The notes under the pieces were generated by a model. That model searched no databases and was not told where the DNA came from. It saw only the letters and a program-made list of their open reading frames with translations. Shown here in pieces: positions 13,364-21,059 of a stretch of 23,530 nucleotides of DNA (positions are counted from its first letter, which is position 1; each line of letters begins with the position of its first letter). This DNA comes from Clostridia bacterium (lineage in GTDB: Bacteria > Bacillota > Clostridia > Oscillospirales > Acutalibacteraceae). The stretch is from the NCBI GenBank assembly GCA_017631745.1, contig JAGBSR010000180.1, positions 1 through 23,530 on the forward strand. Direction: 5' to 3'. The position numbers and the translations under genes are program-made.

Positions 13364-14752
13364 TTACTTTGACTTCTTAGCCTTTGCCTTAGCTGTAGCT
13401 GAAGCTGCAACGATACCTGAAAGAGCAATAAGTGCAGGCACGTTGGGAATAACCATAAGCTGGTTAAACATATCTGTAAGCTCCCATACAAGGTCGTTTG
13501 AAAGAATTGAACCAAGGAATACAAACACAACAGCGATAATCATATAAACGGGAGTGAACTTCTTACCGAAGAGAGCAACAAAGTTTACCTGACCGAAGTA
13601 GTTCCAGCTGATGATTGTTGAGAATGCGAAGAAGAGAAGACAGATAGCTACAAATGAGTTACCGATGCCGTCGCCCATAATGCTTGAGAATGCAAGCTGA
13701 GCCATATTTGCCTTGCTTACACCGTCGGGAGCTGTGCCTGAAGCGAGGATGCCGTTACCTGCATAGAGAGTTGAGATAACAACAAGACCTGTCATTGTGA
13801 GTACTACGAAGGTATCGATGAACACACCGATCATTGCGCTTACACCCTGATCGTGAGGCTTCTTTACCTCTGCAAGAGCGTGAGCATGAGGAGTTGAACC
13901 CATACCTGCTTCGTTTGAGAAAAGTCCTCTCTTTACGCCCTGGCTGATTGCTGTCTTAAGAGCATAAACGATACCGCCACCGATAAGAGCATCAGGTCTG
14001 AAAGCATATTTGAAGATCATTGCAAATGTTTCGGGGAGATGCTTTGCTCTCATAGCAAGAATAACGATACCGCCGAGAATATAGAGGATAGCCATAATGG
14101 GAACAAGCTTTTCTGTTACTGAAGCAATTCTCTTAACACCGCCGAGGAAGATAAGAGCTGAAGCTGCTGCTACAATGATACCGACAACCCAGTTGGGGAT
14201 GCCGAAAGCTGTGTAGCAGGATGAGCTGATTGAGTTTGACTGTACCATTGCGCCCATAAAGCCGAGAGCGAGGAATGTTGCAAATGAGAAGAAAAGTGCA
14301 ATAGCCTTACCGAATTTGCCGGGGAATGCCTTCTTTATGTAGAAGATAGGTCCGCCGACTACTGTACCGTCAGCCTGAACTTCTTTTGTTTCCTGAGCGA
14401 GTACTGCCTCGGCATATATTGTAGCCATACCGAAGAATGCGATAATCCACATCCAGAAGATAGCACCGGGGCCGCCGATAAGAATAGCACCGCAGGCACC
14501 TACAATATTACCTGTACCTACCTGAGCTGCGATAGCGGTTGCAAGAGCCTGGAATGAGCTGATACCGCTCTGGTTCTTATCCTTTGAGAACATACCGCCG
14601 AATACAAGCTTCATACCTTCACCGAAGCAACGAACCTGAACAAAACGGGTTCTGATGGTAAAGAACAAGCCTGTACCTACGAGAAGCACAATGAGGATGT
14701 AGTCTGAGAGATAAAGATTGATTTTTTGTACGATTGATAATAACATATCCAT
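13364..14752 (-). CDS. AGCS sodium:alanine/glycine symporter
   Basis: A 462-residue membrane protein of the AGCS family (AlsT/AgcS), which imports alanine or glycine with sodium. Diagnostic segments are GISSFQALATAIAAQVGTGN, followed by IVGACGAILIGGPGAIFWMW in the N-terminal third, and GLFSNEAGMGSTPHAHALAE in the middle. About 10-11 membrane segments and a basic C-terminus (AKAKAKKSK) are visible. AAAGGAG lies ten bases before ATG. The long leader carries a glycine riboswitch, which points to glycine as a likely substrate. The gene is a single transcription unit with its own terminator. Confidence 0.95.
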   Translation of the reverse strand: MDMLLSIVQKINLYLSDYILIVLLVGTGLFFTIRTRFVQVRCFGEGMKLVFGGMFSKDKNQSGISSFQALATAIAAQVGTGNIVGACGAILIGGPGAIFWMWIIAFFGMATIYAEAVLAQETKEVQADGTVVGGPIFYIKKAFPGKFGKAIALFFSFATFLALGFMGAMVQSNSISSSCYTAFGIPNWVVGIIVAAASALIFLGGVKRIASVTEKLVPIMAILYILGGIVILAMRAKHLPETFAMIFKYAFRPDALIGGGIVYALKTAISQGVKRGLFSNEAGMGSTPHAHALAEVKKPHDQGVSAMIGVFIDTFVVLTMTGLVVISTLYAGNGILASGTAPDGVSKANMAQLAFSSIMGDGIGNSFVAICLLFFAFSTIISWNYFGQVNFVALFGKKFTPVYMIIAVVFVFLGSILSNDLVWELTDMFNQLMVIPNVPALIALSGIVAASATAKAKAKKSK

Positions 14753-14813
14753 AATACGTACACTCCTTTAAATAAATATTTTTTTGGGGAATCAGTTCAG
14801 TCGAAATTAAAGG

Positions 14814-14844
14814 AAAAATAAAAGAGCTGCTTAAAAAGCAACTC
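14814..14844 (-). terminator. Riboswitch-controlled attenuator terminator
   Basis: On the minus strand GAGTTGCTT pairs with AAGCAGCTC (14836-14844 with 14824-14832; one G-U), loop TTT, followed by TTTTATTTTT. Placed between aptamer and coding region, it is the expression platform of the glycine riboswitch. Confidence 0.85.
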
Positions 14845-14875
14845 CGGAAAATAGATATGCAAAATGATTGCAGAT

Positions 14876-14984
14876 TATGACCCCTCACTCAAGGTCATAA
14901 ATTTATACTCTATCCTTTTGCCTGAGAGATTCGGTTTTACCCTTGCACCTTCGGCACTCACTTAAGAGATTCTCCAGAGTCCCC
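14876..14984 (-). ncRNA. Glycine riboswitch (single aptamer with 3' ghost-type hairpin)
   Basis: The minus strand carries the conserved pieces of the gcvT-type glycine aptamer: GGACTCTGGAGA at the 5' side (ends near 14984), GTGCCGAAGGTGCAA in the middle, and CTCTCAGGCAAAAGGATAGA at the 3' side (P1 closed by ACTCT/AGAGT, ending at 14907). Only one aptamer is present. Just 3' of it TATGACC/GGTCATA (14876-14899) forms a hairpin resembling the ghost aptamer of type-1 singlet riboswitches. A terminator follows at 14814-14844, so control is by transcription attenuation. Whether glycine turns the transporter on or off cannot be decided by eye. Confidence 0.93.
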
Positions 14985-15048
14985 TTCACTTTCAGTCTTG
15001 CGGATGCAATTCTTAAAGTTTCAACGGGATTTATTAAATTTGAGACGA

Positions 15049-15077
15049 ATTATAGCACACAACGAATAAATATGCAA
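15049..15077 (-). promoter_or_regulatory. Promoter of riboswitch-agcS transcript
   Basis: On the minus strand TTGCAT (15072-15077), 17 bp, TATAAT (15049-15054), with TG one base before the -10 (extended -10). It lies about 65 nt upstream of the aptamer. Confidence 0.75.
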
Positions 15078-15335
15078 TAGTTTTTGCAAAAAAAGTTTAT
15101 TTTTTTGGTAAAGCGCTAAAGTGAAGCAAAAAATTATGAGTTCTGAGTTATCGGTCGCTGCACTCCGGAATTTTATCCGATTGCAGATTGGGAGCGAAAA
15201 CAACTCACCGCCCGACAAGAAAAAAACTGAAACATCACCGATAAGGATTAACTTAAACCCACCGCAAATGTGAGCAGAATGCAGTTAACAACACCTGCAC
15301 TGTTTTGTCAGAGAATTAAAAATCCCCTTAAACTA
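15078..15335. other. Intergenic region without recognisable gene
   Basis: No ORF with a ribosome binding site and no clear RNA motif. The minus-strand frame ending in this area (15021-15218) covers the agcS promoter and has no support. Confidence 0.5.
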
Positions 15336-15364
15336 TTGATAAAATTTAAAAATAGTGCTAAAAT
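15336..15364 (+). promoter_or_regulatory. Promoter of the reductase-hydrolase unit
   Basis: TTGATA (15336-15341), 17 bp, TAAAAT (15359-15364), 36 nt before the start codon of the reductase gene. Confidence 0.75.
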
Positions 15365-15400
15365 ATTGAAGAAAATAACAATTGAAAGGGCAGGATTTTT

Positions 15401-16417
15401 ATGGCAAGATATGCAATTTACGGTGCCGGCTCACTCGGTACTGTTCTCGGTGCGTTCATCACAAAAAACGGCGGCGAAATCGATCTTATCAACCGCAATA
15501 AGGCTCATGTTGCTCTTCTTAATGAAAAGGGTGCTCACATTACAGGTACAACAGAAATGACAGTACCCGTAAAGGCAATCACTCCCGATCAGATGGAAGG
15601 CAAATATGATGTAATAGTTCTTCTCACAAAACAGCTTCATAACAAAGAGGTTGTAACAATGCTCAAGGAATTTCTCAGCGACGAGGGTGTTATCGTTACT
15701 CTTCAGAACGGTATTCCCGAGCCCGGCATTGCCGAAATCGTCGGTGAAGACCACACGATGGGCTGTGCAGTTGAATGGGGTGCAGCACTTATAGAGCCCG
15801 GCGTATGCGAGCTGACAAGTGAAACAGACAGTCTCTCCTTCCATATGGGCAAGATGAACGGCGTAACAGACAAGCAGTTCAGAATGGTTAAAGAGCTTCT
15901 TGAGCTTATGTGCCCGGTACATGAAGAGACAAATCTTCTCGGCGCCCGTTGGTCAAAGCTTCTTATCAATGCTACCTTCTCAGGTCTCGGCACAGTTGTC
16001 GGCGGTGTATTCGGCGACATCTCAGAAAGCGACGAAGGCAAAAAGGTTGCTATCCGCTGTATGAAGGAGTGTATTGATGTAGGTCACGCAGCAGGCGTTA
16101 CATTCGCTCCTGTACAGGGCAAAAACATCGTAGGACTTTTCTACTACAAGGGTGCTCTCAAGCGCGCATTCGGCTGTGCACTTCTGCCCATCGCTATGAA
16201 AAAGCACAGACTTATCGAACCCTCAATGCTTCAGGATTTAAAGAAAGGCAAGCCCTGCGAAATCGATGCTATCAACGGCGTTGTATGCGAATTCGGCAGA
16301 AAGCACGGCGTAGCAACTCCCATCAATGACCGCATAGTTGAAATCGTAAAGAAAATCGAAGCAGGCATTATCAAGCCCGATAAAAAGAATATCTATATGT
16401 TCAGAGACCTTCTGTAA
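15401..16417 (+). CDS. Ketopantoate reductase family protein (PanE/ApbA-like)
   Basis: A 338-residue NADPH-dependent oxidoreductase. The Rossmann motif GAGSLG is at residues 8-13, and the family pattern continues with LLTKQLHNKEV and LQNGIPEPG. ARWSKLLINATFSGLG holds the expected catalytic lysine and PCEIDAINGVV the expected acid. PanE reduces 2-dehydropantoate to pantoate for coenzyme A synthesis, but many paralogues in this family act on other keto acids and no other pantothenate gene is nearby, so I give no symbol. The start is preceded by AGGAT. The next gene follows after 36 nt without an obvious promoter or terminator, suggesting co-transcription. Confidence 0.88.
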   Translation: MARYAIYGAGSLGTVLGAFITKNGGEIDLINRNKAHVALLNEKGAHITGTTEMTVPVKAITPDQMEGKYDVIVLLTKQLHNKEVVTMLKEFLSDEGVIVTLQNGIPEPGIAEIVGEDHTMGCAVEWGAALIEPGVCELTSETDSLSFHMGKMNGVTDKQFRMVKELLELMCPVHEETNLLGARWSKLLINATFSGLGTVVGGVFGDISESDEGKKVAIRCMKECIDVGHAAGVTFAPVQGKNIVGLFYYKGALKRAFGCALLPIAMKKHRLIEPSMLQDLKKGKPCEIDAINGVVCEFGRKHGVATPINDRIVEIVKKIEAGIIKPDKKNIYMFRDLL

Positions 16418-16453
16418 TATATTGAGATAAACAAAACTGAAAGGATGATAAAA

Positions 16454-18184
16454 ATGACAAAGATCAAAAAACTGATTTCTCTTTCTCTCGTACTCATTAT
16501 GCTCTTTGCTGTTATGACCCCCGCGGCGTCGGCAGTAACAAACGACAGAGTTAAGTATCCCATAATCTTCATCGCAGGCAGCAGCGTTGACTTAGTTGAC
16601 GGTGATCAGAAGCCTATCTCCACAGGTTTTGATGTTTTCACCGACGATGACGAAGGCGACCTTACAAAGGATGACATTATTGCAAAGGTAATGAATGTTA
16701 TGATTCCTTTTGTTGTAGAAGGCTTACCCTTTGACAAATGGGATAACTACGGCGAAGCACTTTACGAAGAGCTTGCTCCTATTTTTGAAGAAGGACAGCT
16801 CGACGGCAACGGCAACCCGAAGTTCGGCACAGGTGTTGCAAAAGCTGAAATTGATTCATGGAATAACATCGCTTCAACAAAAGACTACGGCAGTGACGGC
16901 GTTTTCGGCTTATGGGATTACAAGTTCCGTTACGACTGGCGTCTTTCACCTTATGATTCAGTAGACAGACTTCACACCTATATAAAAACCATCTTAAATA
17001 CAACAAAATGCAAAAAGGTTTGTCTTGTAGGCAGATGCTTAGGCGGTAATCTTGTAACTGCATATCTCGATAAATACGGCAGCGAGGGCTTGGTTGCAAA
17101 GGTTGTTTATGACGAAGTTATGTCAAACGGCTCTGCAACTGTAAATGACTGCTTCAGCGGTAAAATCAAGTTCAGCGATAAGCATACTCAGGCTTATATT
17201 GCTCAGACCGAATACTTCTCAAATGAAGATTTAGGTGTTGATATTTCAAGTTTAAACAATGTTTTGGTTGAAGCTATCGAACAAACTATCGACTTTACTA
17301 CTCAGACCGGTATTATGAATTCCATTTTCGGCGGAGTTGAGAGCTTGTATGAAAGACTTTACGGAGCTCTTATGCCTGCATTCCTTTTAGCTTCAGGTAT
17401 CGCTACCTGGCCCAGCTATTGGACAAGCGTTTATGAAGAAGACTTCGACGCTGCTCTTGAGCTTATGTTCGGCAAAGAAGGCAGCGAAAAAAGAGCTGAA
17501 TATGCAGGTCTCATTGAAAAAATCCTCTATCTCAGAGAGCGCTTTACAATCCCCCGCGAACGCAAGGGTGAAGACAACCTTTACAAGCAGTTTGAAAAGA
17601 ACTACGGTGTTGAAATAGCTGTTCTTGCAGGCTACGGTCTTGTTCAGGCTCCCATTACAGAAAGCTATGACCTTACAGGTGACTGCACAGTAGACCTGAG
17701 AAGTGCATCCTTCGGCGCAACTGCTGCAGGTGTATTCGATACACTTTCGGATGAATATATCTCAGAAAGAACAGCTGCGGGCTACGGCGATTATATCTCT
17801 CCCGATAAAAAAGTTGATGCTTCAACCTGCCTTTTCCCCGACACAACATGGTTCCTTAAAAACAAGCACCACGACGGCGGCAGCGGTTGGGATTATATTG
17901 CAACACATTTCTGTCAGTATAAGGATTACACTGTAAGCAACAACTACAAAGACATTTCCCGTTTTGTTGTTATCAAATCAATTCACAGCACAAGCTCAAG
18001 CGGATTTGAAAACCTCACCGCAGAAAACTCTACAGACGGCGAATGGCTCAACATTGTTGAACAAGAGCCTACAAAAGAAAGTATTTTCGTTGCGGCTATG
18101 CGCTGGTTCACAACCCTCTTCAAGGTTATCGGAATGCTTCTCAGAGGCGAAATAAGCTTCGGTGAAGCTAAAGAAATGCTTTAA
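16454..18184 (+). CDS. Secreted LCAT-like alpha/beta hydrolase with Cys at nucleophile position (paralogue A)
   Basis: A 576-residue exported protein. The N-terminal signal peptide (KIKKLISLSLVLIMLFAVM, cleavage likely after TPAASA) is followed by an alpha/beta hydrolase resembling lecithin:cholesterol/phospholipid acyltransferases: YDWRLSPYD near residue 161 and the nucleophile elbow VGRCLGG, with Cys195 where Ser is usual. A conserved HHD in LKNKHHDGG is the likely catalytic histidine region. The C-terminus is an amphipathic helix (AAMRWFTTLFKVIGMLLRGE). I place the start at 16454; the ATG at 16445 lies inside the ribosome binding site (GAAAGGATG). Paralogue B follows. Probable esterase or acyltransferase; substrate unknown. 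Confidence 0.85.
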   Translation: MTKIKKLISLSLVLIMLFAVMTPAASAVTNDRVKYPIIFIAGSSVDLVDGDQKPISTGFDVFTDDDEGDLTKDDIIAKVMNVMIPFVVEGLPFDKWDNYGEALYEELAPIFEEGQLDGNGNPKFGTGVAKAEIDSWNNIASTKDYGSDGVFGLWDYKFRYDWRLSPYDSVDRLHTYIKTILNTTKCKKVCLVGRCLGGNLVTAYLDKYGSEGLVAKVVYDEVMSNGSATVNDCFSGKIKFSDKHTQAYIAQTEYFSNEDLGVDISSLNNVLVEAIEQTIDFTTQTGIMNSIFGGVESLYERLYGALMPAFLLASGIATWPSYWTSVYEEDFDAALELMFGKEGSEKRAEYAGLIEKILYLRERFTIPRERKGEDNLYKQFEKNYGVEIAVLAGYGLVQAPITESYDLTGDCTVDLRSASFGATAAGVFDTLSDEYISERTAAGYGDYISPDKKVDASTCLFPDTTWFLKNKHHDGGSGWDYIATHFCQYKDYTVSNNYKDISRFVVIKSIHSTSSSGFENLTAENSTDGEWLNIVEQEPTKESIFVAAMRWFTTLFKVIGMLLRGEISFGEAKEML

Positions 18185-18191
18185 CATCCAT

Positions 18192-18226
18192 AAAGTCCGT
18201 TCTTCTGAGCGGACTTTATTTTTTTT
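18192..18226 (+). terminator. Terminator after hydrolase A
   Basis: AAAGTCCG (18192-18199) pairs with CGGACTTT (18210-18217) around a short loop, followed by ATTTTTTTT. Confidence 0.9.
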
Positions 18227-18243
18227 GCTTTTATCTCAATATA

Positions 18244-18272
18244 TTGACAAGCAACGTAAATAGTGTTAAACT
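18244..18272 (+). promoter_or_regulatory. Promoter of hydrolase B
   Basis: TTGACA (18244-18249), 17 bp, TAAACT (18267-18272). Transcription would begin near 18279, after the in-frame ATG at 18276, which supports the downstream start at 18309. Confidence 0.8.
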
Positions 18273-18308
18273 TTAATGGTAAAATTATGTTATGAAAGGT
18301 TGATATCA

Positions 18309-19970
18309 ATGAAAAAGCTTATTTCATTATTTCTTGCTCTGACAATGCTTTTTGCGGTTATGGCTCCCGCAGCTTCGGTTTCAGCAGCAAACGAAAGAAC
18401 ACCAATTGTTTACATCCGCGGCAACGGCGACGGACTTTATTACCCCGACGGCACTCTTTGTGTTGCTCAGTTTGAAGAGCTTTCACTGGGCGGTGACGAC
18501 GGTCTCGATAAAGACACCATCATTGAAACTGTAGTAAACATCCTCAAGCCCTTCGTGCTCGAGGGTATGCTCTTTGACAAGTGGGACAATTACGGCAGAG
18601 CTATCTATGATGAGCTCAAGCCTCTTTTCCCCGATGCAGGTCTTGATTACAACGGCAACCCCACAAAGGGTACCGGCGTTCTTAAAGACACAATGGACAA
18701 GTCAATAGCAGCATCGCAGTCTGCTTACAGCTACAATGTAAACGGCCAATATGCCTTTGCATACGACTGGCGTCTTTCACCCTATGATCATGTTGACAGA
18801 CTTCACGACTACATTCTTCAGGTTCTTAAGGTAACCGGTCAGAATCAGGTTTCAATGTATGCAAGATGTATGGGCGGCAGCCTTCTTGCAGCTTACCTTG
18901 AAAGATATGGTCATCTTAAACTTGTAAAGAATGTTATATTCTGTGATACTCTTCAGAATGAATCCACGCTCTTCTCAAAGGCTTTCAGCGGTCAGATTGA
19001 ATTTGATGCAAAGACTATCGAAAGATATGCAGGTCAGGTTGACTTCTTAGGCGCAACAGGCGACGGCGTTGGCTTCACCTTCGGCGATGTTCTTTATGAA
19101 ATCGTATTCAAGACAATGGACTTCTTCAATCAGATAAATGTTACTGATAAGGCTCTCGAAGAGATTGAGGTTCTCTATTCAAAGCTTGGTAAGGCTCTTA
19201 TGCCTGCTCTTCTTCACGCTTTCGGTATGGCTACTCAGGTCAACTACTGGACAGAAGTAAACGACAAGGATATGGATGCAGCTCTTGACCTTGTATTCGG
19301 CAAGGAAGGCACAGAATACCGTGTAAAATATAAGGGTCTCATTGATAAAATTCTCTACTACAGAGAGCACGTTTCGTCAGATCTTGATGCTTTCTATAAG
19401 AGTCTTGAGGATAACAACATTCATTACGGCTTCATTGCAAAATACGGCTTTATGAATATGCCTCTTGTTAAAGATGCCGACCTCCTCAGCGACTCACTTG
19501 TAAGCCTCACACATTGTACTTTCGGTGCAACAACAGCTCCCATTGGTCAGAAACTTTCAGAGGATTACATAGCAGCTCGCGTTGCAGAGGGTAAAGGCAA
19601 ATACATCGCACCCGACAAGCAGGTTGACCTTTCAACCGCCAGAGTACCCGACAGAACTTGGATACTCAAAAATGCTCACCACGATGTAATTGACTGTCTT
19701 GAGCCCGTTATCTGGGAGTTCCTTAACGGTACCAACGAAACAATTGACACTGTAACAAGCGGCTCACAGTTTATGGTATTTGACTACAACACCCTTACAG
19801 CCTCAAAAATGACAGAAGATAACTGTGCAGATTACGAGTGGATTACCCGCCCCGTTGAAGAGCCAACAACAGAAACAAGACTTGCTGCATTTATGAGATT
19901 CTTTACAATGATTTTCGATTTCATTGCAAAATTCTTCAGAGGCGAGCTTGACTTTTCTGAAATTTTCTGA
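18309..19970 (+). CDS. Secreted LCAT-like alpha/beta hydrolase with Cys at nucleophile position (paralogue B)
   Basis: A 553-residue paralogue of the preceding hydrolase with the same layout. It has a signal peptide (MKKLISLFLALTMLFAVM, cleavage near SVSA), WDNYGRAIYDEL, AYDWRLSPYD (151-160), the elbow YARCMGG with Cys187 in place of Ser, HHD in LKNAHHDVID, and an amphipathic C-terminal helix (AAFMRFFTMIFDFIAKFFRG). Its start follows GAAAGG. The elbow has Ala instead of the first Gly of the G-x-S-x-G pattern. Conservation of Cys in both copies argues for a functional thiol nucleophile or a shared non-catalytic role. It has its own promoter and terminator, so it is regulated separately from copy A. 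Confidence 0.85.
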   Translation: MKKLISLFLALTMLFAVMAPAASVSAANERTPIVYIRGNGDGLYYPDGTLCVAQFEELSLGGDDGLDKDTIIETVVNILKPFVLEGMLFDKWDNYGRAIYDELKPLFPDAGLDYNGNPTKGTGVLKDTMDKSIAASQSAYSYNVNGQYAFAYDWRLSPYDHVDRLHDYILQVLKVTGQNQVSMYARCMGGSLLAAYLERYGHLKLVKNVIFCDTLQNESTLFSKAFSGQIEFDAKTIERYAGQVDFLGATGDGVGFTFGDVLYEIVFKTMDFFNQINVTDKALEEIEVLYSKLGKALMPALLHAFGMATQVNYWTEVNDKDMDAALDLVFGKEGTEYRVKYKGLIDKILYYREHVSSDLDAFYKSLEDNNIHYGFIAKYGFMNMPLVKDADLLSDSLVSLTHCTFGATTAPIGQKLSEDYIAARVAEGKGKYIAPDKQVDLSTARVPDRTWILKNAHHDVIDCLEPVIWEFLNGTNETIDTVTSGSQFMVFDYNTLTASKMTEDNCADYEWITRPVEEPTTETRLAAFMRFFTMIFDFIAKFFRGELDFSEIF

Positions 19971-19981
19971 TTAAAAACGAT

Positions 19982-20020
19982 AACCTCCTTGTATGGCTGT
20001 ACGCTTTGCAGGGAGGTTTT
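19982..20020 (+). terminator. Terminator-like hairpin after hydrolase B
   Basis: AACCTCCTTGTA and TGCAGGGAGGTT form a 12-bp stem (with G-U pairs) around a 13-nt loop. The T-tract is short (TTTTG), so readthrough into the next gene is plausible. Confidence 0.65.
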
Positions 20021-20044
20021 GAACAATAAAAGGAGGCTAAACAG

Positions 20045-21013
20045 ATGCTTGATTTTTTAGATAAAATCACTGTAATTGAAGAAAATGACTATCATAATCT
20101 TATGACAACTCAGGTTGAGCCTTATCTCGAAAAAAGGCGCGAGGACAGATATTTTTTCTCTGCAGACGGCAAAAAGCTTCACTGTGAGGTTTATGAAAAG
20201 CTTCTTTCAAGAGGCGCCATGGTGATACTTCACGGCTTTACGGAATCAGCTGAAAAGTTCCGCGAGATTACTTACTATTTCCGTAAGGCAGGCTATAGCG
20301 TTTACGCCCTCGACCTTCGCGGTCACGGCAAATCACATCACGACTCCCCAGACCCGCTCAGAGTAGATATCGACACCTTCGACACCTATGCCGAAGATCT
20401 TAACAGCTTTATTGAAAATATCGTCAAGCCCTCAGCCAAAGACAGGAATATCTTTATTTACTCTCATTCTCTCGGCAGTACTGTGGCTCTGCTTTATATG
20501 ATGAAGCATCCGTATACCGTCAGCAAGGCTGTCCTCTCCTCGCCTATGATATGCGGTAATATGGGTATGCCTACAGCTGTTGCAGGCACCGTGGCAAAGC
20601 TTCTGTGCAAAGCAGGTGGTAAAAATATACCTGCACCCGGCAGATGCGTCTTTGACCAAAATCAAACCGTTGACAACAGCGATGCCACAAGCAAGGCCAG
20701 ATTCGAATACTATCACACAAAAAGAATAAAAGAGCCTCTTTATCAGACAAGCGGCCCCTCTTTCAGTTGGGTCAAGGCATCACTTGAAGCAAGAGATAAA
20801 ATCATAAGTAACAGTATCAGTCAGCTTCGCACGAAAATGCTTATTTTCAAGCCCGAAACCGACAGACAGCTTTTAGGCGAATGGACAGACAGGTTTGCAG
20901 AAATGGCTAAGGTAAAAATCAAAGATGTTAAAAACTCACGCCACGAAATATTTATGAGCGGTGATGAAACCCTCAAATGGTATATGGAAGAGATACTTGA
21001 GTTTTTTGCATAA
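20045..21013 (+). CDS. Lysophospholipase / monoacylglycerol lipase-like hydrolase
   Basis: A 322-residue cytoplasmic serine hydrolase of the alpha/beta fold. Visible are the oxyanion segment ILHGFTESAEKF (about 61-72), LDLRGHGKS (89-97), the nucleophile elbow YSHSLGS (Ser142) and His300 in NSRHEIF, with an acid likely in FKPETDR. This arrangement is typical of the PldB/monoglyceride lipase group that releases fatty acids from lysophospholipids or monoacylglycerol. Unlike the two preceding hydrolases it has no signal peptide and keeps serine. AAAGGAGG lies seven bases before ATG. No separate promoter is evident, so it may rely on readthrough from hydrolase B. Confidence 0.88.
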   Translation: MLDFLDKITVIEENDYHNLMTTQVEPYLEKRREDRYFFSADGKKLHCEVYEKLLSRGAMVILHGFTESAEKFREITYYFRKAGYSVYALDLRGHGKSHHDSPDPLRVDIDTFDTYAEDLNSFIENIVKPSAKDRNIFIYSHSLGSTVALLYMMKHPYTVSKAVLSSPMICGNMGMPTAVAGTVAKLLCKAGGKNIPAPGRCVFDQNQTVDNSDATSKARFEYYHTKRIKEPLYQTSGPSFSWVKASLEARDKIISNSISQLRTKMLIFKPETDRQLLGEWTDRFAEMAKVKIKDVKNSRHEIFMSGDETLKWYMEEILEFFA

Positions 21014-21058
21014 AAATATAACAGCGAGCAGAATAACATCTGCTCGCTGTAGCTTTTT
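21014..21058. terminator. Bidirectional terminator between converging genes
   Basis: A perfect 12-bp stem ACAGCGAGCAGA/TCTGCTCGCTGT (21021-21032 with 21039-21050) with a 6-nt loop. It has T-rich tails on the plus side (CTTTTT) and, in minus reading, TATATTTTT. It serves the lipase-like gene and the minus-strand gene that ends at 21060. Confidence 0.9.
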
Positions 21059-21059
21059 A

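Noticed and set aside
16445..16453. Upstream ATG for hydrolase A (16445) and for hydrolase B (18276)
   Set aside because: The first lies within the SD sequence and the second at or before the predicted transcription start; the downstream starts give clean signal peptides.
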